Of a stretch of DNA of 64,000 bases, positions 12,251 through 22,596 are shown piece by piece. A program made the position numbers and the translations under genes. The DNA is from Turritopsis dohrnii (taxonomy: Eukaryota; Cnidaria; Hydrozoa; Anthoathecata; Oceaniidae): positions 1 to 64,000 of the forward strand of contig BQMF02000343.1 in the NCBI GenBank assembly GCA_027922465.2. The letters are read 5' to 3'. How positions within the stretch are numbered: position 1 is the first letter of the stretch; each line of letters starts with the position of its first letter. The notes under the pieces are model-generated. The model was given only the letters and a program-made list of their open reading frames with translations. It did not search any database and was not told the origin of the DNA.

Positions 12251-12848
12251 TAGCGTATAAACTTATTTTGTTCCTTTGTACAAGTAAATTTGCAAAGCAA
12301 TGGAGCATAAACATTTTTATCATTTACACGTGTTCCTATTTCGTTAGTTCCTTTTGTTATAAAAGGAACAATTTCTGAGGCACTCTTGGGACCTTTAAAG
12401 TTTTTTTCAGATGCACGGTGTTTTATAGAATAGAAAAGTCTTTGCAAGACCGATGTTTAATATCCTAAACGGTCTATGTTGTTCTGTATTCTGCTAACTT
12501 GCAATGTATTTGTATGGAAGGCTTTGTTCCGTTATATATGAGACAGAATGTTCCTATCGGTGTAATCATTATAAAAATCATGCAGTTGTGTATAATACGG
12601 AACACAAGTGGAAAACCCTAAAGACTTTCTGCTGACCACTTTAATTCGGTCTGTCAGTTTCCGCAAGTTTGCAATAAAAAATCAGCTTTTTGATTGGTCG
12701 AAATTCACACGTTTCCTAATTAAAACATTTGCATAAAAGGGATTGTCTTGATCTTCTGATTCACTACGTGACAGAGATGTTGAAAAAACGTATTTTATCA
12801 AAGAAGAGGTGGCAAAAAGCTGTTGGAAATTAAAGGAAACCGAAAAGG
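12251..12848. other. Intergenic stretch between retrotransposon and recombinase gene
   Basis: No recognisable gene. A minus-strand frame (about 12262-12447) is open for some 60 codons but has no ATG and runs into the retrotransposon 3' end, so I do not call it. A plus-strand ATG at 12777 is in frame with the recombinase ORF but a TAA at 12831 separates them, which could be an upstream exon or decay. Confidence 0.5.
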
Positions 12849-14504
12849 TTGTCCTTAAAAATTACTAGCAATGGAGTATACATATGTCCTGTGAAGTCAT
12901 GTGAAAGCGAAGGCTTTAAAACGCAAAGAGGTTGTAGAAAACACGTTTATACAAAGCATGGTTGGTTTTACTTTTTTGACGAGAAACCTGACGTTACCAC
13001 TATATTTCCTGAATTTGCAACACGAGTATCCACTCAAAGTAAACGAAAACGAGGCTGCACTTCTTCAATGCCGATGTTTCTCAAAACATGTACTGTTGGA
13101 AAACTGTTTTCAAAATGGCTACAAATTCCAGGTGGAGGAGGTAAAAGTTTGTGTCAAGCGGAACAAATAACAGCCAAACTATTAAAGTATGCGAAATTCT
13201 GTTGCGATGACGTATCTATTCTCTGGGACGTACCAGGATGTGTTATAGACTATTGCGTTGGATCGATTACAATGCTTTCTGACTTTGTGGATTACTTGAA
13301 GGACACTTGGAAACTTGGTCATTCTGGAATTATTGGCTACATGAACGCCATTTCTCACACGCTTGACTTCAGAAGGAGTAATGCAATTAAAAGCGAGAAT
13401 ATACCTGTATTCATTGCAGCTGAAATTTACTTAGACAGGGTAAAAAAGTGCTTAGCAAAGCAAATGAGGATTGAATGGAGTACAGTACTGAGCAAGGAAT
13501 ACCTTGAAACTATCAATTGTTGGGCCAGTCTAGAAGATTTACAAAATGTTATTCCTTTTCATGCCAACAAATTTTCACAGATATTGATTAACGCTAGTGA
13601 TTCGACTGCTATCATTCCAGCGCACGATTTGTCTTTCAGCACTTCGTTTGTTGTAGCTGTACTGTTTCTTATGGTGAAAGCAAGTCGACCAATGACATAT
13701 CAGTATTTGACTGTTGCAATGGTACGTGGCGTTGGAAGTGAAGGCGGTGTTATCGATCAAACAAGATTCAAAACAAATTATAAATATGGATTTGATACTC
13801 TCATTATTTCGAAAAGAGTTGTTGATATTTTGAATGGGTACATAGCTTGTATTCGGACTAGACTAAATCCTATTTGCGATTACGTTTTGGTAACAAAGAA
13901 TGGAACTCAGCTGAAACAGTTAAGTGATATTTTCGGAAGAATTGTTTACCAGGCTATTGGAAAGTATATAAATCCGACACGATACAGACAGATTATCGAA
14001 ACGGAAAGCATGGGCAAACTGAACGAACGTGAGCAAGCGGCTTTATCACGTGATCAAAAGCATACATCACACGTAGCTAGAATACATTATCAAAAACTTC
14101 AATCAGCCGAGGTAGCCCGTCAGGGTCAACAGTGTATGGAAAAACTCGTAGCCGTGGACAAAGAATATACGGCTAGCCATCACTTTAACGACCATTCTAA
14201 AGTATCAACTTCTAACGAATTCGACAATAATGGAGTGGACCGAAGAAATGAGCGAGCGAACTCCTGTTTTAGCATTGCTTTAAACGAGAACGTATCCGCT
14301 GCAGCAGAACTAAAAGACAAAGTTATCAAACGACAGAGCAAGGTTGCATTTTCGGCTACGGAAGATTCGTTTTTGTCGTATGGTATAAAGAGATATGGTC
14401 ATGGTAAATGGACATCGATTTTACGAGATCCGGAATATAGCTTTCATCCTTCAAGAAAACCGAGCACATTGATGATCAGAGCAAAGAAGTTAAATTTAAT
14501 TTAA
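12849..14504 (+). CDS. C2H2 zinc finger / tyrosine recombinase / Myb-SANT protein (Crypton-like)
   Basis: A 551-codon open frame. Residues 13-37 form a C2H2 finger (C13, C18, H32, H37). Residues about 100-415 look like a tyrosine recombinase: candidate catalytic residues are R280 (in KASRPMTY), K350, the arginine box NPTRYR (375-380), H405 (KHTSHV) and Y414 (ARIHY). Residues 500-548 form a Myb/SANT-like helix set (ATEDSFL..GIKRYGHGKWTSIL). From memory, this three-part protein is a widespread, poorly described family in invertebrate genomes, related to Crypton-type recombinases, which move DNA through circular intermediates. The usual start is a Met just before LKIT; here that codon region reads TTG, with no ATG and an upstream in-frame TAA, so the copy lacks a normal start or uses an unseen first exon. 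Domesticated gene and mobile element are both possible. Confidence 0.75.
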   Translation: MSLKITSNGVYICPVKSCESEGFKTQRGCRKHVYTKHGWFYFFDEKPDVTTIFPEFATRVSTQSKRKRGCTSSMPMFLKTCTVGKLFSKWLQIPGGGGKSLCQAEQITAKLLKYAKFCCDDVSILWDVPGCVIDYCVGSITMLSDFVDYLKDTWKLGHSGIIGYMNAISHTLDFRRSNAIKSENIPVFIAAEIYLDRVKKCLAKQMRIEWSTVLSKEYLETINCWASLEDLQNVIPFHANKFSQILINASDSTAIIPAHDLSFSTSFVVAVLFLMVKASRPMTYQYLTVAMVRGVGSEGGVIDQTRFKTNYKYGFDTLIISKRVVDILNGYIACIRTRLNPICDYVLVTKNGTQLKQLSDIFGRIVYQAIGKYINPTRYRQIIETESMGKLNEREQAALSRDQKHTSHVARIHYQKLQSAEVARQGQQCMEKLVAVDKEYTASHHFNDHSKVSTSNEFDNNGVDRRNERANSCFSIALNENVSAAAELKDKVIKRQSKVAFSATEDSFLSYGIKRYGHGKWTSILRDPEYSFHPSRKPSTLMIRAKKLNLI

Positions 14505-14618
14505 TATATGTACTATGTCTGAAATTTATTTGAAGGTAATGCTTTGCGAAGGGAAGATTATAAAAGGGTTATGTTAGCAAATAGACCATTCTTTTGAGTA
14601 ACAAATTCCTGCACAAAG

Positions 14619-14912
14619 ATGTTCTTCAAGTTTTTCAAAGGCGTTTTAACGAACACTGGTGATATCGTTACAAAATATAAACTGAGTGGAGAAGATGAAA
14701 GTTGGTTAAAGAGCACACTTTCAGCGCGTCAGGTCACAAGACCATTAAAATTTCGAATTGCCGACATTAAAGATAGTAAATGTCTAATGGCAAAGCTGAC
14801 TTTTATAAGAAGAAAACGGAACGACGAGCTACTGCTGCACAAAAACTTAAAATATGTAGTGTTAATAAAAATATGTAAAATGAATGTAAAAGAGAAAAAA
14901 CCCAAAATGTAA
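14619..14912 (+). CDS. Hypothetical 97-aa basic protein
   Basis: An ATG-initiated frame 115 bp after the recombinase stop. The product is Lys-rich (about one residue in five) with a hydrophobic start (MFFKFFKGVL). I recognise no domain. Its closeness and shared strand suggest it may belong to the same mobile unit, or it may be chance. Confidence 0.25.
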   Translation: MFFKFFKGVLTNTGDIVTKYKLSGEDESWLKSTLSARQVTRPLKFRIADIKDSKCLMAKLTFIRRKRNDELLLHKNLKYVVLIKICKMNVKEKKPKM

Positions 14913-15049
14913 AACAACTGCCTCCTCCTTTCCAGCCCCCAAAGATCAACTATACCAGGGAGAAAAGATATCAAATACGTCACTCAATGACTTCATTTGT
15001 ATAAATAGCACAAAGGCACCATCTTACACGCCCATGTCTTGTTTCATGA

Positions 15050-16670
15050 ACCTTGTGAATTTGAATGGGCTTGTTACACGTTGTGACAGCTTGTTACAAC
15101 TAGTTACATGTTGTCACATCTAATCACAGGTTTACAAGGAATATGTTCATTTCCTACGTCATTTCCTATAGCGTCACATACCCTTTCACATCAGCTGATT
15201 TTAGCTACAGCTTGTTACATCTAGTTACATGTTGTCACAGCTTGTCACAGGTTTACAGGGAATAAGTACCATTTCTTACGTCATTCCTCGTGACGTCACA
15301 TTGTCCTTCATGTCAGCTGATTTTTGTAACAGTTTGTTACATCTAGTTACATGTTGTCACACCTAGTCACAGGTTTACAAGGAATAAGTTTCATTTCCTA
15401 CGTCATTTGCTATAGCGTCACAAACCCCTTCACATCAGCTGATTATAGTTACAGCTTGTTACATCTTGTTACATGTTGTCACAGCTTGTCACAGGTTTAC
15501 AGGGAAAAAGTTAATCATCGTACGTCATTCTTCACGACGTCACATGCTTCTACATATCAGCTGACATGAATGACGCAGCGACGAGATGACGTAAGTGGCC
15601 AACTTATTCTTTAGAAACCTGTGACAAGGTGTAACTACATGTAACAACATGTAACAAGCTGTAACAAGAATCAGCTGAGAATGGTATGCATGATTTCCCT
15701 GACGTCATTTCCCCCTTCACATCAGCTGATTTTAGTTACAGCTTGTTACATCTTGTTACATGTTGTCACAGCTTGTCACAGGTTTACAGGGAAAAAGTTA
15801 ATCTTCCTACGTCATTCTTCACGACGTCACATGCTTCTACATATCAGCTGACATGAATGACGCAACGACGAGATGACGTAAGTGCCCAACTTATTCTTTA
15901 GAAACCTGTGACAACGTGTAACTACATGTAACTAGATGTAACAAGCTGTAACAAGAATCAGCTGAGAATGGTATGCATGATTTCCCTGACATCATTTCCC
16001 CCTTCACATCAGCTGATTTTAGTTACAGCTTGTTACATCTTGTTACATGTTGTCACAGCTTGTCACAGGTTTACAGGGAAAAAGTTAATCTTCGTACGTC
16101 ATTCTTCATGACGTCACATGCTTCTACATATCAGCTGACATGAATGACGCAACGACGAGATGATGTAAGTGCCCAACTTATTCTTTAGAAACCTGTGACA
16201 ACGTGTAACTACATGTAACTAGATGTAACAAGCTGTAACAAAAATCAGCTGAGAATTGTATGCATGATGACGACAAAGTAAATGACGTAATATCTTCATT
16301 TATTCCTTGGAAATGTGTGACAACGTGTAACTACATGTAACTAGATGTAACAAGCTGTAACAAGAATCAGCTGAGAATGGCGTGCGTGATGACGACAAAG
16401 TAAATGACTTTATGTCTTAACTTATTCCTTGGAAATGTGTGACAACGTGTAACTACATGTAACTAGATGTAACAAGCTGTAACAAGAATCAGCTGAGAAT
16501 GGCGTGCGTGATGACGACAAAGTAAATGACTTTATGTCTTAACTTATTCCTTGGAAATGTGTGACAACGTGTAACTACATGTAACTAGATGTAACAAGCT
16601 GTAACTAGAATCAGATGAGAAATGAATACATGATGGCGACAACGTAGATGACGTAAACCGTTTACTTATT
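15050..16670. repeat. Mixed direct and inverted repeat array with TGACGTCA and CAGCTG sites
   Basis: A core built from TTACATCTAGTTACATGTTG and CACAGGTTTACA(G/A)GGAA recurs about six times in one orientation (starting near 15063, 15205, 15330, 15450, 15735, 16020). Its reverse complement (CCTGTGACAACGTGTAACTA...) recurs about six times (near 15610, 15895, 16185, 16310, 16440, 16560). In the middle the two orientations alternate. Units are separated by CAGCTG and TGACGT(C/A) motifs. I see no coding potential. The array could fold into large hairpins, and may be a foldback-type element or expanded MITE. Confidence 0.85.
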
Positions 16671-16831
16671 CAAACAAACGCAGGTACAATAAAGTATTTA
16701 AAAGAACTTATTAATGGTTCATCTCGGAGCAAACGAACAAGTCACGCGGATGTATTTACGTTCGACATTTTATATTAAATTCTGTATCAAGAGGAACAAT
16801 TTTTTTGTGTTACGATTATATATTGTTATTA

Positions 16832-16908
<77 letters not shown>

Positions 16909-17040
16909 CTGTTTACTTTTATTTTGCTTTGGTTACAATTGCCAACCGGGTCACCCCCAGTGACCTAAGGCGGGCAACGATTCAAAAAGGTTGTTACATT
17001 GAATATGAAGAATAAATAAATAGATGAGAAAATATATTGA
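16671..17040. repeat. Spacer with a long (TTA)n microsatellite
   Basis: An ATT/TTA trinucleotide run of about 85 bp lies at roughly 16824-16907, flanked by non-coding sequence. The plus-strand frame across it (a poly-Ile run) is a by-product of the microsatellite. The run is a potential landing site for TAA-targeting retrotransposons such as the one at 18937-22536. Confidence 0.8.
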
Positions 17041-17043
17041 TAA

Positions 17044-18735
17044 CTAGTATCCCGGGTAAAACCTTTTTACCGAACTTAACTTCGAAAACATTAGTCAAAT
17101 CCACCATTCCCGTGTACGTACCCCGTGACGAAAAAATAAATCATGGAATCGCAACTCAAAAATGTACCCATGTTGTAGGGCGCGAAAAACTGATCAAAAA
17201 AATGTATGGGATCGTTTCGCTACGACCAACCGTTAGAGAGATATCGCTGATCAAAGATTTCGATGACGTCATATCCGCAATACCAAATAAAATTTAGGCC
17301 CAAATGATGCGTCACCCCATCACTCGTATCGCTTACCCCAAAAAACGTCAGTTATCCCTATTGGTTCTCGAGATATTTCCCCAAAAACGTCGCGTTCGAT
17401 TGGGTATGCAATGCAATGATTGCCCGTGATCATAAAAAACTGACGTCAAATGATGCCACGTGCTTTAATAATGATCGTGAAAAAAGTGTCTCTCGCCTCT
17501 ACGTGGTTTTACGCGCACATAAGAGGACGATGACCGTAAATTTAAACTAAATATATCACTCTCTAAAATAAAAGTGTGACACACAGCGCGGATTATTATA
17601 ATAAGACTAGTATCCCGGGTAAAAACTTTTTACCGAACTTAACTTCGAAAACATTAGGTCAAATCCACCATTCCCGTGTACGTACCCCGTGACGAAAAAA
17701 TAAATCATGGAATCGCAACTCAAAAGTGTACCCATGCTGTAGAGCTCGAAAAGCTGATCAAAAAAGTGTATGGGATCGTTTCGCTACGACCAACCGTTAG
17801 AGAGATATCGCTGATCAAAGATTTCGATGACGTCATATCCGCAGTACCAAATATAATTTAGGCCCAAATGATGCGTCACCCCATCACCCGTATCGCTGAC
17901 CCCAAAAAACGTCAGTTATCCCTATTGGTTCTTCAGATATTTCCCCAAAAACGTCCCGTTCGATTGGGGATGCAATGCAATGATTCCCCGTGATCATAAA
18001 AAACTGACGTCAAATGATGCCACGTGCTTTTGGAATGATCGTGAAAAAAGTGTCTCTCGCATCTACGTGGTTTTACGCGCACATAAGAGGACGATGACCG
18101 TAAATTAAAACTAAATATATCACTCTCTAAAATAAAAGTGGTATGCACAACGCGAATTAGTATATATAGATAGTATCCCGGGTAAAAACTTTTTACCGAA
18201 CTTAACTTCGAAAACATTAGGTCAAACCCACCATTCCCGTGTACGTACCCCGTGACGAAAAAATAAATCATAGAATCGCAACTCAAAAGTATACTTATGT
18301 TGTAGAGCTCGAAAAACTGATCAAAAAAGTGTATGGGATCGTTTCGCTACGACCAACCTTTTCAGAGATATCGTCGATTAAAGATTTTGATGACGTCATA
18401 TCCGCAGTACCAAATTAAATTTAGGCCCAATTGATGCGTCACCCTATCACCCGTATCGCTGACCCTAAAAAACGTCAGTTATCCCTATTGGTTCTGGAGA
18501 TATTTCCCCAAAAACGTCGCGTTCGATTGGGGATGCAATGCAATGATTCCCCGTGATCATAAAAAAACTGACGTCAAATGCCACGTGCTTTTGGAATAAT
18601 CGTGAAAAAAGTGTCTCTCGCCTCTACGTGGTTTTACGCGCACATAAGAGGACGATGACCGTAAATTTAAAGTAAATATATCACTCTCTAAAATAAAAGT
18701 GGTATGCACAATCGCGGATTATTATAATAAGATTA
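17044..18735. repeat. Three tandem copies of a 565-bp repeat
   Basis: Copies start at about 17045, 17608 and 18172, each with TAGTATCCCGGGTAAAA followed by TTTTTACCGAACTTAACTTCG. The start contains a hairpin (GGTAAAAA..TTTTTACC). All copies share a GATGACGTCATATCCGCA block, CGTGATCATAAAAAACTGACG, and a TTATTATAATAAG-like end. Small frames are open in copies 1 and 2 but disrupted in copy 3. Differences are scattered, as expected for a non-coding tandem duplication. Confidence 0.93.
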
Positions 18736-21700
18736 TGTACAGAACGGTATAAATTGACACGACACGAACATTAAGTAGACTAATTACGATTGTTTACATT
18801 AAAAATATATATAAATAAATAATTATGAATAAAGTGAAATAAATATATAGGTTAATAAATAGATTATTCGGGAGAATTACGGTTGGAAGTTAAATAGAAA
18901 GTGTTTTGCGTAAAATATGTGCGGTGCTTGTAAGAACTATTTTCTGAATTTCTTGCAGAGAGTGAAACCTGGGATCTTCGCTAGATGTTTTTCGGTACCC
19001 TTTTTTATCATTCCCAGGGCCCCAACAATAACAGGGATGGTTGACGTTTTCAGTCCACAAAGCCTTTGTAGTTCTATTTCCAGATCCTTATACTTTCTCA
19101 GCTTTTCGAACTCTTTTGCAGCGAGGTTTTTATCAGCCGGGACACTCATATCAATTAACATGCAGGTTTTGTTTGTTCGGTCTTTAATTATTATATCTGG
19201 GCGATTCGCTTTAATCGTTCTATCAGTATGAATAGGGAAGTCCCAAAGAATAGTAACTTGTTGGGCTTCAGCGACAGAGGGAGGATTATGTTCATACCAG
19301 TTCTCTTCTACTTTTATACCATAGTGTTTGCATATTCCCCAATGCAAGTACTGGCCTATTCGGTTATGTCTATTGTGGTATTCATTAGGGGCTAAGATAG
19401 GGCAACCCGATACCAGATGATCTATCGTTTCCACAAACTGGTCACAGAATCTACACTTTGGATCAGCACCGTTTTTTAAGATGTTAGCTTGATAATTACG
19501 GGTTAAGAGACTTTGATCCTGTGCTGCTAGAATGAAGCCTTCCGTCTCTGCCTTTAGTCCTGAACTCCTAAGCCACTGATGGGTTGCACTTTTATCAACA
19601 TCGGCGTTTTGGCTTCGGAGAAGGTACTGTCCGTGCAGAGGTTTCTGGCTCCATTTATCAGCAAGTTGTTCCTGTCCACTTTTCTTTGCCAAATCTCTGG
19701 CTTTTCTTGCCACTTTCGTTGCCAATAACCCTTCATCCTCCACTAGGGCGTTAACATGCAGAAGTCTTTCAAAAGAAGATGCTTCGTTGCAGGTAGAGTG
19801 AAGCTTTTTTGTACTTTCATGTTGCAGGACCAGCTGCAACATCCAATCATCTGAAAATTCTAAATAGTGTTTCATGCCAATTGTCGAGACTTTGTAGGAA
19901 AGTTCTAGTTGGATCATCCCGCGTCCACCATCCTTTCTAGGTAAGTACAGACGATCAACGTCTGACTTTGGGTGGAGCATTCTATTCATTGTAAGAAGTT
20001 TGCGGGTTTTTCTGTCCATTTGTTGCAGTTCAGATAAATTCCAATTAATAATATTGTAGCTGTATTGGATAACCGGGATGGCAAGGCTATTGATAGCTTC
20101 TATTCTATTTTTTGAATTTAGTTCAGTTTTTAGGACCAGCCTTATACGTCTGTAATATTCTTGTCTAATTTTTTCTTTCATTTTTGTATGTTGTATTCCG
20201 TCACCTTCATTCACTCCAAGGTACTTGTAACTTTCTTCGGGGTCCAGCTCTTTGATTACGGTGTCGATATCAAGTTTCAAAGATGTTGAGGTTTTTAATT
20301 TTCCTCTCACAAATGTGGCTTTCGCGCATTTGTCAAGTCCAAAATCCATACATATATCGTTGCTGAATTCCTTAACAGTTTTTAAGAGTCCCTCTAATTG
20401 TTGGTCATTTTTTGCAAATAATTTTAAGTCGTCCATGTAAAAAAGATGGTTCAGAACCTTATCAAAGATGTTGTATCCAGATTCAGTGTTGTTTAATTCA
20501 GCAGAAAGTGGTATAAGGGAGATGCAGAAAAGAAGGGGTGATAAAGAGTCCCCTTGAAAAATACCTCGTTTGATGTTAATAGAGTTTGATTTGCACACAC
20601 CATTTTCATGTGACAAGATTAGCTGTGTTTGCCATTTATTCATACTATTTCGGAGGAAATTTGATATTGAGGGAGAGATTTTGTACAGGTCCAGACTTCT
20701 AAGAATCCAGTCGTGTGGAATGCTGTCGAATGCTTTGCGATAATCGATCCACGCGGTACTAAGGTTTTTATGCCGTTTCTTACAGTTTTCAAGGATCATA
20801 CGGTTTATAAGGAGTTGATCTTTGCACCCATAGGAATTTCGCCTACAGCCTTTTTGCTCTTGTGGCAAAATAAGATTTTTTTCGAGGTATATATACATTC
20901 TTTCAGTTAGAACTGACGTAAGTATTTTGTAGGTAGTGGTTAAACAAGTTATTGGACGATAGTTTTTTGGATTTTTGGTATCTTCGCTTTTAGGTAGTAA
21001 ATATGTTACACCTTGTGTCAACCAATCAGGTAAATTTTCTGGGTTATCTATACATTGATTAAGGGCAGATACTAGTGGTTCATGTAGTTCGTTAAGAGAG
21101 TTTAGCCAGAAATTCGGGATCTTGTCTATTCCTGGTGATTTCCATTTGTGTGACTTTCCTAAGGCATGCTGAAGTTCTACAATCGATATTTCTTCCCATG
21201 TTTGTTGTTCAACGTTATTCATTCTTTCTTCCTCCCTATCTAGCCAGCCTGCTTCAGCATTAAACCTTTTTTCTTCGCCCCATATGCTATTCCAGAACTG
21301 TTCAACTTCTTTAATCTCTGGGGGTTCTTTAATTTCTACTTTACTTTTCCCAATCTCTCGGTAGAATCTCTTAGTATCACTTTTTAATATTTTGTTTTGA
21401 CGGAAAAATTTAGTCCTTTTGTCAAATCGTCTTAGTCTTTGTGCTTTTACCTGAATTTTCTGTTTAACGGTTTCTTTTGCTGTGTCAATGGAAGCTTTAT
21501 CAGTGATTTTACATACCCGTTTAACTTTTCTACTTTTTCTTGTTTTAACATTTGTGCCCTTAGACAATTCGTCAAGAATAGAGAGCTCCGCCCGCAGAGA
21601 CTCTATTTCCTTTTGTATTTTTATTTTCCATTTTGGGGATTTATGTACATTAGGCTTCTTCTTCTGTTTTTTAGTTTTAATTCCACATTTGTTGGTAATG

Positions 21701-22551
21701 ACTTTCGCTGTTGAGTACAGTAACTTATTGATAGTTTCTATATCTTTTTCCATGTTTTTTATGATTTCCTTCAGAGCAACGTTGTGAAGTTTAATCATTT
21801 CATTATTCTTAGAGCAAATGCTAATTTTTGGTAGTTCATCTCTTTGTGCCGTTTCAGTATGGTTCGTTTGGCTAAGTTCGAACAAGATATCTTCATATGC
21901 AGATTGTATTTTTTCTCGGTTGTTTTCTCTATATGTTTCATTTTCCTTTTCTCTGGTGTTTGCTTGTGCTTCTTCATTTCTTGTCTCAGAAACAAGGTTT
22001 TCAATTTCGGCAGCATCCAATCTAACCAATCTGACAACAGGCCCTTCTCTTCTATCATCCTCTACAACTACTTCTTTAGGGGGTTCTATATGTTCTTCAT
22101 CTTTGACTGACTTACGAATGTGTTCAATTTGTGCATCATTTAACCTTCTGTTTCTAAAGATGTCTCTCCTTACATTGCCTAGTTTGTTTGCATCTATGTA
22201 TTCTTTAAAATTGGGTCCTACTATTTTTCTCCATTCACTATACATTTGTTCCGTCATATTTCTCAAAGGTCTTAATTGAGATATGTAGAAAGCTTTTAAA
22301 ACATTTTGGTAATCCTCTGTGGACCATTTATTTCGTTTGTCTTTTAGGGTCCGTTTTGGTATCACTGCAGGGTCAGGGTTAGGAATATCCTTGTTCTGAG
22401 AACCGTGCAGATCATCTTCAGAGGAGTCAGACTCAGTAGCATATTTTTCGACCCCAGGCGAGTCTAGCCCTAGGGGACGCGCTCCTTGTTGACCCGCGCG
22501 ACGAGCGATGCGGTATGATTTTTTTCTGGTTTTCATTCAAGAAAAGGGTTA

Positions 22552-22594
<43 letters not shown>
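18736..22594 (-). mobile_element. R4/Dong-like non-LTR retrotransposon at a TAA microsatellite
   Basis: The element comprises the 1199-codon ORF, a very short 5' leader (about 14 bp between the ATG and the repeat) directly abutting a (TAA)n tract at about 22549-22594, and a 200-bp AT-rich 3' region ending near another TAATAAT-type sequence at about 18717-18735. Dong elements of the R4 clade insert into TAA repeats using a restriction-like endonuclease; the position and the encoded enzyme agree with that. The exact 3' end is not fixed. Confidence 0.75.
18937..22536 (-). CDS. Intact R4/Dong-type polyprotein: reverse transcriptase with restriction-like endonuclease
   Basis: An uninterrupted 1199-aa ORF with ATG at 22536 and stop at 18937. 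The N-terminal 400 residues are charged, with a Trp-anchored helix region (KRNKWSTEDYQNVL, about 68-81) and coiled-coil-like stretches. RT occupies about 510-760: NYRPITCLTT, WIDYRKAFDSIPH (597-609), RGIFQGDSLSPLLF, and catalytic YMDD at 700-703. A CCHC knuckle follows at 1028-1045 (C-x2-C-x8-H-x4-C), then a restriction-like PD...D endonuclease: RPDIIIKD from 1112 with a second Asp in LIDMSVP. This order (one ORF, C-terminal RLE) defines the R2/R4 type of site-specific elements. The frame is fully open, so this is the best candidate in the window for a recently active copy. R4/Dong placement rests on the TAA context and the domain order. Confidence 0.92.
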   Translation of the reverse strand: MKTRKKSYRIARRAGQQGARPLGLDSPGVEKYATESDSSEDDLHGSQNKDIPNPDPAVIPKRTLKDKRNKWSTEDYQNVLKAFYISQLRPLRNMTEQMYSEWRKIVGPNFKEYIDANKLGNVRRDIFRNRRLNDAQIEHIRKSVKDEEHIEPPKEVVVEDDRREGPVVRLVRLDAAEIENLVSETRNEEAQANTREKENETYRENNREKIQSAYEDILFELSQTNHTETAQRDELPKISICSKNNEMIKLHNVALKEIIKNMEKDIETINKLLYSTAKVITNKCGIKTKKQKKKPNVHKSPKWKIKIQKEIESLRAELSILDELSKGTNVKTRKSRKVKRVCKITDKASIDTAKETVKQKIQVKAQRLRRFDKRTKFFRQNKILKSDTKRFYREIGKSKVEIKEPPEIKEVEQFWNSIWGEEKRFNAEAGWLDREEERMNNVEQQTWEEISIVELQHALGKSHKWKSPGIDKIPNFWLNSLNELHEPLVSALNQCIDNPENLPDWLTQGVTYLLPKSEDTKNPKNYRPITCLTTTYKILTSVLTERMYIYLEKNLILPQEQKGCRRNSYGCKDQLLINRMILENCKKRHKNLSTAWIDYRKAFDSIPHDWILRSLDLYKISPSISNFLRNSMNKWQTQLILSHENGVCKSNSINIKRGIFQGDSLSPLLFCISLIPLSAELNNTESGYNIFDKVLNHLFYMDDLKLFAKNDQQLEGLLKTVKEFSNDICMDFGLDKCAKATFVRGKLKTSTSLKLDIDTVIKELDPEESYKYLGVNEGDGIQHTKMKEKIRQEYYRRIRLVLKTELNSKNRIEAINSLAIPVIQYSYNIINWNLSELQQMDRKTRKLLTMNRMLHPKSDVDRLYLPRKDGGRGMIQLELSYKVSTIGMKHYLEFSDDWMLQLVLQHESTKKLHSTCNEASSFERLLHVNALVEDEGLLATKVARKARDLAKKSGQEQLADKWSQKPLHGQYLLRSQNADVDKSATHQWLRSSGLKAETEGFILAAQDQSLLTRNYQANILKNGADPKCRFCDQFVETIDHLVSGCPILAPNEYHNRHNRIGQYLHWGICKHYGIKVEENWYEHNPPSVAEAQQVTILWDFPIHTDRTIKANRPDIIIKDRTNKTCMLIDMSVPADKNLAAKEFEKLRKYKDLEIELQRLCGLKTSTIPVIVGALGMIKKGTEKHLAKIPGFTLCKKFRK

Positions 22595-22596
<2 letters not shown>

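Noticed and set aside
12262..12447. Minus-strand frame LFYSIKHRASEKNFKG...
   Set aside because: No ATG, no domain, and it ends inside the retrotransposon 3' region; could be a decayed exon but unsupported.
16714..16968. Plus-strand frame with a long poly-isoleucine run
   Set aside because: It is a translation of the (TTA)n microsatellite, with no ordinary coding features.
17037..17861. Similar small frames in the first two 565-bp repeats (VPRDEKINHGIATQKC...)
   Set aside because: The third repeat breaks the frame and differences are not concentrated at third positions as far as I can see. The similarity is due to tandem duplication.
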